A stretch of DNA of 38,711 nt from Litorilinea aerophila (GTDB lineage Bacteria > Chloroflexota > Anaerolineae > Caldilineales > Caldilineaceae), in NCBI GenBank assembly GCA_945897075.1, contig CAMDEX010000021.1, positions 1 through 38,711 on the forward strand, in the 5' to 3' direction. The position numbers were made by a program, and so were the translations under genes. Positions 8,829 through 17,382 of the stretch are shown here, in pieces. Under the pieces are notes generated by a model. The model had not been told where the DNA came from, ran no database searches, and saw only the letters and a list, made by a program, of their open reading frames with translations. Every line of letters starts with the position of its first letter. Positions within the stretch are counted from its first letter, which is position 1.

Positions 8829-8875
8829 GGACGCTCTGCGTCCGCGTGCGTTCCCGCGCCGGAGCGTGGGAACGC
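8829..8875. repeat. Paired REP-like palindromes, possible terminator
   Basis: Two palindromes lie side by side in the gap between the acetyltransferase gene and guaB. GGACGC-TCT-GCGTCC spans 8829-8843. GCGTTCCC / GGGAACGC (8848-8855, 8868-8875) has a 12-nt loop and is followed by GTTTTTCTCTCC. The second could act as an intrinsic terminator for the upstream gene. Both motifs resemble dispersed GC-rich palindromes known from several phyla, which suggests a REP/REPIN-like element; copy number cannot be judged from this window. Confidence 0.6.
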
Positions 8876-8899
8876 GTTTTTCTCTCCTTACCGCGCCGG

Positions 8900-8908
8900 T
8901 GGTAAAAT
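8900..8908 (+). promoter_or_regulatory. Possible extended -10 promoter for guaB
   Basis: TGGTAAAAT is an extended -10 type sequence (TG-n-TAAAAT) about 60 bp upstream of the guaB start. There is no convincing -35 box; the position falls in the T-rich tail of the palindrome at 8848-8875. Confidence 0.3.
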
Positions 8909-8970
8909 ATCCAATCGGACGACGGGCGCAGCAAGCAGACGCCCCTACCAATGATGAGGAGAAACCAGCG

Positions 8971-10551
8971 ATGACCCTTTCCGCCACTACAACTGCTGCG
9001 CTGACTGCCCGCAATGGCGCGGCGCGCAAATCCGCCGCGGTCGCGCCGGCGCCCTCCCGTTTGGAGCAGCTCTTTGCCCGCGAAGCCATGACCTTCGACG
9101 ATGTACTGCTCGTGCCCGGCTACACCGAGGTGCTGCCCGCCGAGGTGGACGTCAGCATCCAATTGCACCCCACATTGAAGCTGAATATCCCCGTCGTCAG
9201 CGCGGCGATGGACACCGTGACCGAGGCCGAACTGGCGATTGCCCTGGCCCGGCAGGGCGGTCTGGGCATCATCCACCGCAACCTGTCGCCGGAGCAGCAG
9301 GCCGAAGAGGTGGATAAAGTGAAGCGCAGCGAGAGCGGGATGATTGTGGACCCGATTACTCTGCGCCCGCACAACAGCCTGCACGACGCGGAAAATGTGA
9401 TGAGCCGCTACCGCATCAGCGGCGTGCCCATCATTGACGAGGAGAACCGGCTGGTGGGCATCCTCACCAACCGCGACGTGCGTTTTGCCACAAACTACAG
9501 TAGGCCCATCTCGGAGTATATGGTGGCCGAGGGGCTGATCACCGCCAAGCTGGGCACGACGCTGGAAGAGGCCAAAGAGATTTTGCACCGCTACCGCATC
9601 GAAAAACTGCCGCTGGTGGACGAGAGCGGCCATCTGAAGGGGCTGATCACCTACAAAGACATCCTCAAACGCCAGGACTACCCCCATTCGGCCAAAGACG
9701 AGCGGGGGCGGCTGCTGGTGGCCGGCGCGATTGGCGTGGGCGAGAAGGGGCTGGAGCGGGCGCGCGCGCTGGTCAACGCCGGCGCGGATGCGGTCGCCAT
9801 TGACACCGCGCACGGCTACAGCAAAGGCGTCATAGACACCCTGCGCACTCTGCGCGCCGAATTTCCCAACCTGCCGATCCTGGCCGGCAATGTCGTCACC
9901 GCCGATGCTGTGGCCGCGCTGGTGGAGGCCGGGGCGAACGTCGTGAAGGTGGGCGTGGGCGCTGGCTCCATCTGCACCACCCGCATCATCTCCGGCGCGG
10001 GCATGCCCCAACTGAGCGCCATCGCCGAATGCGCCGAGGCGGGTCACTACTTGGGCATACCTGTCATCGCCGACGGTGGCATCCGCTACAGCGGCGACAT
10101 CACCAAAGCCCTGGCCGCGGGCGCGACCGCGGTGATGCTGGGCAGCCTGCTCGCCGGTCTGCACGAATCGCCGGGCGATATCGTCAACCGCGAGGGGCGC
10201 TCGTTCAAGGAGTACCGGGGGATGGGCAGCCTGGGCGCGATGAAAGGGCGGGCCAACGACCGCTACCAGTCGGAGCAGAACAACGGCGCTTCCCCGGACA
10301 TCGGCGGCAAAACTGTGCCTGAAGGGATTGAGGGGCAGGTGCCCTACAAAGGGCTGCTCAAAGATTTCACCTATCAACTGATGGGTGGGCTGCGTTCCGG
10401 TATGGGCTATGTGGGTGCGGCCAACATCGAGGAACTCTGGCACAAAGCCCAGTTCGTGCGCATCAGCCCGGCCGGCTACCAGGAGAGCCACCCCCACAGC
10501 ATCGTCATCACCAAAGAAGCGCCGAACTACCAGATTCGGCCGACAAAGTAG
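8971..10551 (+). CDS. guaB: IMP dehydrogenase
   Basis: A 526-residue enzyme oxidising IMP to XMP with NAD, the committed step to guanine nucleotides. The conserved core starts at [17 protein letters not shown], after a non-conserved Ala-rich leader of about 40 residues. A tandem CBS pair follows (roughly residues 110-235, with [22 protein letters not shown] and [22 protein letters not shown]). Then comes the TIM-barrel half with the catalytic loop GAGSICTTR, nucleophile Cys335. The mobile-flap region shows NDRYQSEQ, where many homologues have DRYFQ. The C-terminus ([18 protein letters not shown]) is canonical. The ATG at 8971 has AGGAGA upstream; frames reaching further up run through the palindromic repeat. 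The length is slightly above the usual 480-500 because of the leader. The downstream neighbour is purA, joining both branches of AMP/GMP synthesis. Confidence 0.97.
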   Translation: MTLSATTTAALTARNGAARKSAAVAPAPSRLEQLFAREAMTFDDVLLVPGYTEVLPAEVDVSIQLHPTLKLNIPVVSAAMDTVTEAELAIALARQGGLGIIHRNLSPEQQAEEVDKVKRSESGMIVDPITLRPHNSLHDAENVMSRYRISGVPIIDEENRLVGILTNRDVRFATNYSRPISEYMVAEGLITAKLGTTLEEAKEILHRYRIEKLPLVDESGHLKGLITYKDILKRQDYPHSAKDERGRLLVAGAIGVGEKGLERARALVNAGADAVAIDTAHGYSKGVIDTLRTLRAEFPNLPILAGNVVTADAVAALVEAGANVVKVGVGAGSICTTRIISGAGMPQLSAIAECAEAGHYLGIPVIADGGIRYSGDITKALAAGATAVMLGSLLAGLHESPGDIVNREGRSFKEYRGMGSLGAMKGRANDRYQSEQNNGASPDIGGKTVPEGIEGQVPYKGLLKDFTYQLMGGLRSGMGYVGAANIEELWHKAQFVRISPAGYQESHPHSIVITKEAPNYQIRPTK

Positions 10552-10633
10552 GGGATTGGAGACTGGAGAATGGGGATCGGGGACTGGGCGCGTGCGTCCA
10601 ATCCCCAGTCTCCAATCCCTGATCCCCATTCCC
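10552..10633. repeat. Interleaved (A-B-A'-B') inverted repeats between guaB and purA
   Basis: Immediately after the guaB stop lies arm A, GGGATTGGAGACTGG (10552-10566), then arm B, GAATGGGGATC (10568-10578). The perfect complements follow in the same order: A' at 10605-10619 and B' at 10621-10631. Pairing A with A' and B with B' gives a crossed, pseudoknot-type topology, not nested stems. The G/C-rich GGGGAYTGG units recur within the loop, suggesting expansion of a short degenerate repeat. It lies within the presumed guaB-purA transcript. Confidence 0.75.
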
Positions 10634-10665
10634 GCTATCTCATCCGCAGAAAGGGAATCCCCTCC

Positions 10666-11937
10666 ATGTCCGTCACCGCAATTGTGGGCGCCCAGTGGGG
10701 CGATGAAGGCAAAGGACGCATTATAGACTATCTGGCCCAGCAGGCCGATCTGGTCATCCGTTTTCAGGGCGGTGACAACGCCGGCCATACGGTCATCAAC
10801 CAATATGGCAAGCACGCACTGCACCTGATCCCCAGCGGCATCTTCAACCCGGCCACCTGCAATATCATCGGCACCGGTTGTGTGGTCAACCCCCAGTCGT
10901 TGCTGGCTGAGATGGCAACACTGGAAGCCGCGGGTGTGGTTCTGGACAATCTCTGGATCAGCGCCCGCGCCCAGATGGTGCTGCCCTATCATCGCCAGTT
11001 GGATGTCTTGGAAGAGGCGGCGCGCGGCAAAGACCCCATCGGCACGACCAAACGGGGCATCGGCCCTGCCTACGCCGACAAAGCCGCCCGCTCCGGTCTG
11101 CGCATCGGCGATCTGCTCCAACCCGTCTGGCTGGAAGGCCGCCTGGACAACGCGCTGGTAACTGTCAACCGCAAGCTGGAAATTTTGGGCGGTGAGCCGG
11201 TGGACGGCCAGGCGCTCTACGGCCTGTTGATGGAGTACCGGGACAAGCTGGGCGACCGCATTGTGGATACAGTGCCGATGACCAAAGCCGCGTTGCAAGC
11301 GGGCCAGGCGATTCTGCTCGAAGGGCAGTTGGGCGTCATGCGCGATCTGGACTGGGGCATCTACCCCTACGTCACCAGCAGCAACCCGACCGCCGCCTTT
11401 GCCCCTTCTGGCGCGGGGCTGCCGGCGCGGGCAGTGGACCGGGTCATCGGCGTCGTCAAAGCCTACAGCACCGCCGTGGGTGATGGACCCTTTCCGGTGG
11501 AGCTGCACGACGCCGACGGCGCGAAACTGCGCGCTATCGGCCTGGAATTTGGCGCAACGACGGGTCGCCCCCGGCGCTGTGGCTGGTTCGATGGGGTTGC
11601 CATCCGCTACGCGGCCTGGCTGAATGGGATGACCGGTCTCGCCATCACCAAACTGGACGTGCTGGACACTTTTGAAACACTCAAAATCTGCACCGGCTAC
11701 CGCTTGCCCGACGGCTCTGTCATCACCGATTCCATGCCCGACACGCCGGTTCTCAACGAAGTGACGCCCATTTATGAGGAGTGGCCAGGCTGGATGGAAT
11801 CCACCGAAAATTGCCACTCCTGGGGCGATCTGCCCGCAGCCGCCCGCGCCTACATCCAGCGCCTGGCCGAATTGGCCGATGTGAAGATTGAGTACGTCTC
11901 CGTAGGCGCGGAGCGGGATCAGATGTTTGGGGTGTAG
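10666..11937 (+). CDS. purA: Adenylosuccinate synthetase
   Basis: A 423-residue enzyme condensing IMP and aspartate with GTP to form adenylosuccinate, the first step to AMP. The N-terminal [10 protein letters not shown] loop places the catalytic Asp at residue 13, and GGDNAGHT places the catalytic His at 41, exactly as in well-studied PurA proteins. [14 protein letters not shown] near residue 127 and [12 protein letters not shown] near 300 provide the IMP and aspartate contacts. The C-terminus [15 protein letters not shown] is conserved. The ATG at 10666 is required for correct numbering; upstream in-frame codons run through the repeat at 10552-10633. AAGGGAA lies upstream of the start. The last 168 bp recur, diverged, at 38321-38488. 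A strong terminator follows. Confidence 0.97.
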   Translation: MSVTAIVGAQWGDEGKGRIIDYLAQQADLVIRFQGGDNAGHTVINQYGKHALHLIPSGIFNPATCNIIGTGCVVNPQSLLAEMATLEAAGVVLDNLWISARAQMVLPYHRQLDVLEEAARGKDPIGTTKRGIGPAYADKAARSGLRIGDLLQPVWLEGRLDNALVTVNRKLEILGGEPVDGQALYGLLMEYRDKLGDRIVDTVPMTKAALQAGQAILLEGQLGVMRDLDWGIYPYVTSSNPTAAFAPSGAGLPARAVDRVIGVVKAYSTAVGDGPFPVELHDADGAKLRAIGLEFGATTGRPRRCGWFDGVAIRYAAWLNGMTGLAITKLDVLDTFETLKICTGYRLPDGSVITDSMPDTPVLNEVTPIYEEWPGWMESTENCHSWGDLPAAARAYIQRLAELADVKIEYVSVGAERDQMFGV

Positions 11938-11953
11938 CTGCCGACCGTTTGGG

Positions 11954-11997
11954 CAACAAAAGAGCGACGGACCCTTGGGTCCGTCGCTCTTTTGTTG
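11954..11997. terminator. Strong intrinsic terminator after purA
   Basis: A perfect 21-bp inverted repeat centred on 11975-11976 has a GC-rich core (GAGCGACGGACCC / GGGTCCGTCGCTC). It is flanked by AAAA on one side and TTTTGTTGTTG on the other. The symmetry means it can terminate in both directions. It lies 17 bp after the purA stop and isolates the purine genes from the kinase gene. Confidence 0.92.
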
Positions 11998-12216
11998 TTG
12001 ATGATCTGTAATGGCTGGATCAGAGATTATCGGCACATAGACAACTTGACGGAAAGGATACGAAAGCGAATACCGGTTGATTTGTATTGGAATCGTGTAT
12101 GCCGCTATTCTACCTCCATACTGGGTAACAGATTATGCTCATTTCATCGTCTCGTTGACCAGGACAAACATTGATATAGAGACTTGCGATCTGATCAAGC
12201 AGATGGAAAGGCATCT

Positions 12217-14529
12217 ATGCTACACACGTTGCGAAGATCACCCCACGTTCACTCTGATAGCGCCGATATCATGACCGAACTGGTCCAATCTGCCTTACGT
12301 AACCTTATCCTGGTGTTTGGGGGCGGCTTGTCTATTTGGTTCATTGTCGCCACTGCCACCTGGCCGGAAGCCTACGGCTGGTCGGAAAGGGGGTTTGTCT
12401 TTCTCCTCATCGGTATCTGTGGGTTAGCACTCTGGCTGCTCTCCAGGCATATGGTACTGGCGCAAGTGGCCTGGCAGGTGGGGATGATGGCGGCAATCAC
12501 GTTGGGTGTCTGGCTGTTCCATAGTCCAGAAATCGCCCTGTTCTACATCTTGTTGCCCTTCGTGGCAGCCGTCACGGCTGGTTGGCCGGCTTTCTTAATC
12601 GTGCAGAGTCTGATCACGGGGACCATTATTTGGTTATCCCACAGCGCGCTGCTCGATGTGGGACTTGGCCCATACGCGGCTGTGATCGGTATCGGCGGCA
12701 TATGCGCCGGGTTATTGGGTAGCGTGATAGCGCAGACTCTGTTCACTGCGATGGAGTCCTATGTCCTGGCATTGGCACGCGCCGAGGAAAATCTGGAGGC
12801 GGTGCGCCTGCACCGGGGGCAGTTGATGCGCATGCAAAAGAGTCTGGACGACGCTTATTATCAGCTCAAACGGACGAATTCAGCCCTCACAGCAGCATGG
12901 CAGATTGCCGACGAAGCGCAACGTTTCAAAGCCGAATTTGTCGCCAATGTCAGCCATGAACTGCGTACGCCATTGAACCTTATCGTGGGTTTTAGTGAGG
13001 TCATCATGACTTCGCCGGAGAGCTATGGCAATGTTCCCCTGCCCGGCGTCTATCGTCGCGATCTCAACGCCATTTACTATAGTGGACAGCATTTGCTGGC
13101 CCTGGTCGATGATGTGCTTGATCTGGCCCGCATTGAAGTTGGCAAGCTTACCGTGGTACGCAACCAGGTCGATCTGATGGCGTTGGTGGAGGAGACTACT
13201 ACGATTGTCAGCGACTATATAACCGCAAAGGGGTTGGATATGCAGGTGAATATAACGGACGATCTACCCATCATCTGGATAGACCGCCTGCGTATTCGCC
13301 AGGTCTTGCTGAATCTGTTGGTCAATGCGGCGCGTTATACAGACCGGGGCCATATCCGTCTCGAGATTTCCCGCTCCCCTGAGGAAGTCATCGTCCGTGT
13401 CACGGATAGTGGGCGCGGTATTCCTGCCCAGGACCTGCCCAAGATCTTTGAGGAGTTTCGTACCACGGAAGAACCCATGTCCACCTGGCATAGCGGCACC
13501 GGGTTGGGCCTCCCCATCAGCAAGAAGTTCGTCGAGTTGAATGGGGGGCGCATGGGGGTGGAAAGTATCCAGATGCAGGGAACTTCCTTCTGGTTCACGC
13601 TGCCCTGCAAAGCCGCAACGGCCCACCCTGCGCAGCCGACCCAGCGAAAACGGTTCAAACCGGTGGTGACCACACCGGAACGGGTACTTGTCATCGTACA
13701 CGAAGACAGCCGCGTAGCTCCCTTCCTGCAGCGCTATCTCGATGGCTATCAGCTCCTCAGCGCCGTCAATCTGTCGGAGGGCATCGGGCTGGCTGCAACA
13801 GTCCACGCGCTGGCTGTGGTGACGGATGAGGCCCAGCCTCTGCACACCCCGCCCGGTAATATGCTCATCGTCTGCTGCCCGCTGCCGAGTGGATTCAGAG
13901 CCGCGCATTCCTTGGGTGCCAACAATCTGCTTGTTAAGCCGGTGTCGCGCCACGAACTGGAGGCTGCCGTCAATCAGCTCGACCACCCAATTCGGCGCAT
14001 TTTGATCGCCGACGACGATCCCGAAATGGTGCGCGTGTTCAAGCGGATGTTGAGCGCTCGGGTTGGCATAGAGGAATGGCAGGAAGCCTTCAACGGCGAG
14101 GAAGCCTTGCGCCTGATGCGGAGCAAACGACCGGATCTGGTTCTGTTGGACTTGATTATGCCGGGCACAGACGGACACAGCGTACTTGAACAGATGGCCA
14201 GCGATCCTGCCCTGGCCGATATCCCAGTGATTGTCATCTCGGCCAAAGGCCAGGATTATCTCAATCTGCCTCTGCCTGGAGCGGTCCAAATCTCCAAATC
14301 AGATGGTTTCCAGATGGGGGAGGTCGTGCGCATGTTGGATGCTATCTTGAAAGCGCTGGCTCCGGGATGGTATCCACCGGAGACCAACGGGTCAGGGCGC
14401 GCAGAAGCGTCTGCTGACTCAACGGTTTGGTCAGATACGCCGTCGCCCCCAACGTCATTGCCAACTCCGGTTCATTCAAGACCGAACAGACAATCACAGG
14501 AATATCCCGAGTCCCTTGGGCCGATTTGA
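12217..14529 (+). CDS. Membrane hybrid sensor histidine kinase with two receiver-type domains
   Basis: A 770-residue inner-membrane signalling kinase. About six hydrophobic helices (residues 25-190) carry no obvious extracytoplasmic domain, followed by a short coiled coil. The dimerisation domain FVANVSHELRTPLN has phospho-acceptor His247. The ATPase domain shows an N-box LRQVLLNLLVNAARY, DSGRGIPAQDLPKIFEEF and GTGLGLPISKKFVELNGG. Next comes a degenerate receiver (about 485-585) lacking the phospho-Asp but keeping a VKP motif. A canonical receiver follows (IADDDPEMVRVF, Asp645 in LLDLIMPG). The ATG at 12217 follows GGAAAGG; an ATG at 12271 (MTELVQSALRN) is the alternative. The last 62 codons lie antisense to the convergent regulator gene and encode a low-complexity Ser/Pro/Thr tail unlike any receiver end, suggesting a lost stop codon. 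Confidence 0.9.
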   Translation: MLHTLRRSPHVHSDSADIMTELVQSALRNLILVFGGGLSIWFIVATATWPEAYGWSERGFVFLLIGICGLALWLLSRHMVLAQVAWQVGMMAAITLGVWLFHSPEIALFYILLPFVAAVTAGWPAFLIVQSLITGTIIWLSHSALLDVGLGPYAAVIGIGGICAGLLGSVIAQTLFTAMESYVLALARAEENLEAVRLHRGQLMRMQKSLDDAYYQLKRTNSALTAAWQIADEAQRFKAEFVANVSHELRTPLNLIVGFSEVIMTSPESYGNVPLPGVYRRDLNAIYYSGQHLLALVDDVLDLARIEVGKLTVVRNQVDLMALVEETTTIVSDYITAKGLDMQVNITDDLPIIWIDRLRIRQVLLNLLVNAARYTDRGHIRLEISRSPEEVIVRVTDSGRGIPAQDLPKIFEEFRTTEEPMSTWHSGTGLGLPISKKFVELNGGRMGVESIQMQGTSFWFTLPCKAATAHPAQPTQRKRFKPVVTTPERVLVIVHEDSRVAPFLQRYLDGYQLLSAVNLSEGIGLAATVHALAVVTDEAQPLHTPPGNMLIVCCPLPSGFRAAHSLGANNLLVKPVSRHELEAAVNQLDHPIRRILIADDDPEMVRVFKRMLSARVGIEEWQEAFNGEEALRLMRSKRPDLVLLDLIMPGTDGHSVLEQMASDPALADIPVIVISAKGQDYLNLPLPGAVQISKSDGFQMGEVVRMLDAILKALAPGWYPPETNGSGRAEASADSTVWSDTPSPPTSLPTPVHSRPNRQSQEYPESLGPI

Positions 14530-15598
14530 GAGCCATGAGCAGTTCCCACCCATCTTCTTTTGGCATCATCACATCCAGAAGAATCAGACTCGGAGGTTTC
14601 TCGGTGATGGAGCAGCGCGCCTCCGCCGCGCCGCTGGCACCCATCACCCGCCAGTTGTGGGCAGTCAGATAGCGATGGCACAAATTGGCGAATTCCTCGT
14701 TGTCATCCACAACCAGGAGAACGCGATCGACTGTCGTTGACCAAGCAAGATAAGTCCCCCAGCGATTGCCACTCTTTGTCCTGACGGAAAGGCTTCCCCC
14801 CATAGCTGCCATTAACTCCTCACTCACATGCAAACCCATTCCCCGGGGTGCTTCGCAATGCGGCCCAGGCGCATCAACGACGACGGCAATGCCGGTTTCG
14901 CCCTGATCGCGATAGGTACTAATCGACAGCATACCCTCCTGACATCTATCGAACGCGTCGGTGATGACATTGAGGAGTGTCTGGCGTAGCATAATCCGAT
15001 CCACCCGCAGATCCGATAATGAGTAGGGATAGTTGAAATGGATTTTGACGCGCTTGGCCTGGGCCAGGGATTCAACCAAGATACGCAAGTCCTCCAGCAA
15101 GCGCACTGCATTAATGGATTGCCACTCGGCACTCGTGCGCAGGCGCTCAACCTCCCTTTCGGTCAGAGCGCTGCGGGATAGGCGATCTTCTGCGTCTGGG
15201 GATGCGCCCACCCCGGCCTGTTGCTGCCAATGCGTCCATAGTTCGGTAGCCAGGACATCCAGAATCCGGGACTGATCGCGAAAGTACTGACTCTTGCTCA
15301 ACCCCAAGCGATCCATGATCTCGGCAGGACTGATGCCCTCTATGTAACGCAGGTCCAGAATCTGGTAGTTGCGCCAGTCCACCGATAGGGCCGGCGCGCC
15401 AGCTTGCGGGCGCATGGCGTGGATTGCTTGCAGCAGAATGCGGCGCATCTCCTGACTGGCTTGAAGTGTGCCGAACTGGGCATTGACCAGCAGTTTCGTC
15501 AATGGATGGTTCTGCAGATAGGGCGAATCGTAAAGCCGGTTGAGGGCGTCCTGCACCAGCTTGGCGAAGTCGGCCGGATTCGACGTGTGAGCGATCAT
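14342..15598 (-). CDS. HTH-ATPase-receiver regulatory protein
   Basis: A 418-residue soluble regulator. Residues 73-115 form a sigma-region-4-like helix-turn-helix (YIEGISPAEIMDRLGLSKSQ). Residues 140-290 resemble a histidine-kinase ATPase domain (MLRQTLLNVITDAFD N-box, GMGLHVSEELMAAMGG) but show no H-box histidine. Residues 292-404 are a receiver with Asp298/Asp299, phospho-Asp342 (LLDVMMP) and Lys391 (LTKP). It may bind DNA and be phosphorylated by the convergent kinase; this pairing is inferred from position. The ATG at 15598 lacks a clear ribosome site. A good promoter is present at 15688-15716. Its final 62 codons, including the functionally essential Lys391 region, overlap the kinase gene tail-to-tail by 188 bp. 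Confidence 0.85.
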   Translation of the reverse strand: MIAHTSNPADFAKLVQDALNRLYDSPYLQNHPLTKLLVNAQFGTLQASQEMRRILLQAIHAMRPQAGAPALSVDWRNYQILDLRYIEGISPAEIMDRLGLSKSQYFRDQSRILDVLATELWTHWQQQAGVGASPDAEDRLSRSALTEREVERLRTSAEWQSINAVRLLEDLRILVESLAQAKRVKIHFNYPYSLSDLRVDRIMLRQTLLNVITDAFDRCQEGMLSISTYRDQGETGIAVVVDAPGPHCEAPRGMGLHVSEELMAAMGGSLSVRTKSGNRWGTYLAWSTTVDRVLLVVDDNEEFANLCHRYLTAHNWRVMGASGAAEARCSITEKPPSLILLDVMMPKEDGWELLMALKSAQGTRDIPVIVCSVLNEPELAMTLGATAYLTKPLSQQTLLRALTRWSPVDTIPEPALSR

Positions 15599-15687
15599 AG
15601 GCAGGTGTCAAGGCTTTGCTAGATGTGCCACAGGGCGGAAAACGCTCGGACAGCAGGATGGCAGGGATGTATTCAGTGAGTGGCATA

Positions 15688-15716
15688 TTCATACACCAAC
15701 GCTTCCTTCTTGTCAA
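15688..15716 (-). promoter_or_regulatory. Promoter for the HTH-ATPase-receiver gene
   Basis: On the minus strand TTGACA (15716-15711) is followed after 17 bp by TATGAA (15693-15688). The expected start is near 15681, giving a leader of about 80 nt. This lies in the 380-bp gap 15599-15978, which holds no gene but divergent control signals. Confidence 0.6.
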
Positions 15717-15878
15717 AGACGGTTAAATGGGCGGCCAGCAGATCCGGGTACGGCCAGTGAGATGGAACTGATCTCTATCTAGTACAAAACAGCCAAATGT
15801 ACACGATCATTGGAACAGAGATATGGAACTGTGATGGGACTAATTGGGGACTTAACCCGTAGGCAGAGTTTGGAAATA

Positions 15879-15895
15879 TGCTATGATGTTAACAT
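15879..15895 (+). promoter_or_regulatory. Extended -10 promoter overlapped by a palindromic operator
   Basis: TGCTATGAT (15879-15887) is an extended -10 element with no good -35. It overlaps the perfect 10-bp palindrome ATGTTAACAT (15886-15895) placed around the expected start site. It lies about 90 bp upstream of the first gene of the sugar cluster. A repressor site at the start point is a plausible reading; the regulator is unknown, with the HTH-receiver protein next door as one candidate. Confidence 0.4.
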
Positions 15896-15978
15896 TGGGT
15901 TGTGATTCTTCGTTATAGTCATTGAGCCTTCTTTCCGTGATCGATTGCTTGTCTGAACTTCAGGAAAGGTACACCGAA

Positions 15979-17382
15979 ATGCTAAAGAAACAGTTGACTC
16001 GTCGTGAATTGATCAAGTTGGGCGGTGTAGCGGGATTGGCGACGGCACTGGCAGCCTGTGCCCCCGCCGTGCCGCCAGGAAGCAGTGGGACGACGCAGAC
16101 ACCAACGACGGCTGCCGAGGCGCCTGTCCCTGTGGCGGCTGAACCCGTGTCTATCGCGTGGTGGAACAGCAAGGGTGGCCTGGAGGTAACGGCGCCGCTC
16201 TTTCAACGCACGATTGACGAATTCAATGCAGCCAATCCAGGGATTGTCGTAGAGCAGACCACCTATGGCGGCAGTTGGGATGAAACCTTTACCAAGTTGA
16301 CCACGTCATTTGCCTCTGGGGTCGGCCCCGATATCTGTACTGCTGGCGACATAGTGGTTCCCCTCGGCCGCGCCGGTTTTCTGCTTGACCACCGGGAGTG
16401 GTTGGAATCATCCGGGGTACGCGATCTCTACTTTGATTCGGCCCTGGCTGTCCAGGCGCGGGGGTATGACCCAACCCAAGAACTCTACGGTGTGCCGCAG
16501 TGGGTGGCCTCTTCTCCCCTGGGATGCTTCAGCCACTATTACGAAGAGGCTGGCCTGAACATCAATGAGCCACCGGAGACTCTGGACCAATTGCTGGAGT
16601 ATGCCGAGAAGTTAACGGTGCGCGAGAATGACAAGGTTACGCGCATGGGGCTGCTCAATTATAGCGACGGCTCCTGTTTCTGGTACGGTCTGCACCAGAT
16701 GGTGTGGGCCCACGGTGGCACGTTTCTGGACAAAGGCGATCCCTACACAAGCCAACTGGACCAACCGGAGATCGCAGCGGCTATGCAATGGTATGGCGAT
16801 ATCGATCAGGTACACAAAGTAGGTTGGGAAAAGGGCTACCAGGAGGGTGGCGCTCTCGGCAACCCGCATAACCTCGCCATCATCGCCCAGTTCTACAGCC
16901 ATAACAGCAAGCTGCCCAGGTTACCCGAAGAACTTCGCCCGAAGTTGGAGGTATTAGGGGTGCCGGTGGGTCCGGCCGGGGAAGCAGGCCGCAAAATCCC
17001 GGTTACGGTCGAGGGTGATTCGGTGGGCGCTAAGAGCAAATCCCTGTCAGAAACGCTCAAATTCTTCGATTATCTGAACAACACCTCCGACTTTGTGGCC
17101 AAGTATTGCGAAATCTATGCCAAAGAAGTGCCGCGCAGCGATCTGCTCAATTTGCCCCATTTGCAGGATCGGCGACACAAAGCCTGGGCGGATCTGGGTG
17201 CCAAGTACGGCGATCCGGGTCCTGGCTGGCATCCCAAGTGGACCGAGATCAGGGCTGTGATCCTCGAAGCGCAACAGCGTGTTGTTATCAACTACGAGAA
17301 GGCCGTAGATGTCTTAGTCGACGCGCACAAGGATGTCCAGCTAATCCTGGACGACTGGAAAGCTGAAGGCGGTCAGATTTAG
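15979..17382 (+). CDS. Sugar ABC transporter substrate-binding lipoprotein (CUT1 type)
   Basis: A 467-residue extracytoplasmic binding protein (SBP_bac_1 type) for a carbohydrate. The leader has a twin-arginine-like start (LTRRELIKLGG) and a lipobox LAAC with Cys about residue 27, followed by a Pro/Thr/Ala-rich linker. The mature part shows typical features: ISIAWWN-like opening strand, the FNAANPGIVVE motif and GVGPDICTAGD. The start at 15979 is preceded by GGAAAGG; an earlier in-frame start would add a leader inconsistent with a signal peptide. Two permease genes follow after a long hairpin. No ATPase gene is nearby, as is common for CUT1 systems that share an MsmX/MalK-type ATPase. The substrate is not readable; the context suggests a sugar or sugar acid glycoside. 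Confidence 0.92.
   Translation: MLKKQLTRRELIKLGGVAGLATALAACAPAVPPGSSGTTQTPTTAAEAPVPVAAEPVSIAWWNSKGGLEVTAPLFQRTIDEFNAANPGIVVEQTTYGGSWDETFTKLTTSFASGVGPDICTAGDIVVPLGRAGFLLDHREWLESSGVRDLYFDSALAVQARGYDPTQELYGVPQWVASSPLGCFSHYYEEAGLNINEPPETLDQLLEYAEKLTVRENDKVTRMGLLNYSDGSCFWYGLHQMVWAHGGTFLDKGDPYTSQLDQPEIAAAMQWYGDIDQVHKVGWEKGYQEGGALGNPHNLAIIAQFYSHNSKLPRLPEELRPKLEVLGVPVGPAGEAGRKIPVTVEGDSVGAKSKSLSETLKFFDYLNNTSDFVAKYCEIYAKEVPRSDLLNLPHLQDRRHKAWADLGAKYGDPGPGWHPKWTEIRAVILEAQQRVVINYEKAVDVLVDAHKDVQLILDDWKAEGGQI

Noticed and set aside
8725..8970. Possible purine riboswitch upstream of guaB
   Set aside because: No conserved purine or PRPP riboswitch core could be recognised; the structure present is explained by REP-like palindromes.
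8554..12036. A 1160-codon open frame on the minus strand opposite guaB and purA
   Set aside because: It is antisense to two unmistakable conserved genes, its translation is His/Gly/Val-rich low complexity typical of GC-rich antisense frames, and it crosses the terminator and the repeat at 10552-10633.
13264..14289. A 341-codon minus-strand open frame inside the kinase gene
   Set aside because: It lies opposite the conserved ATPase and receiver domains and shows no recognisable motif.
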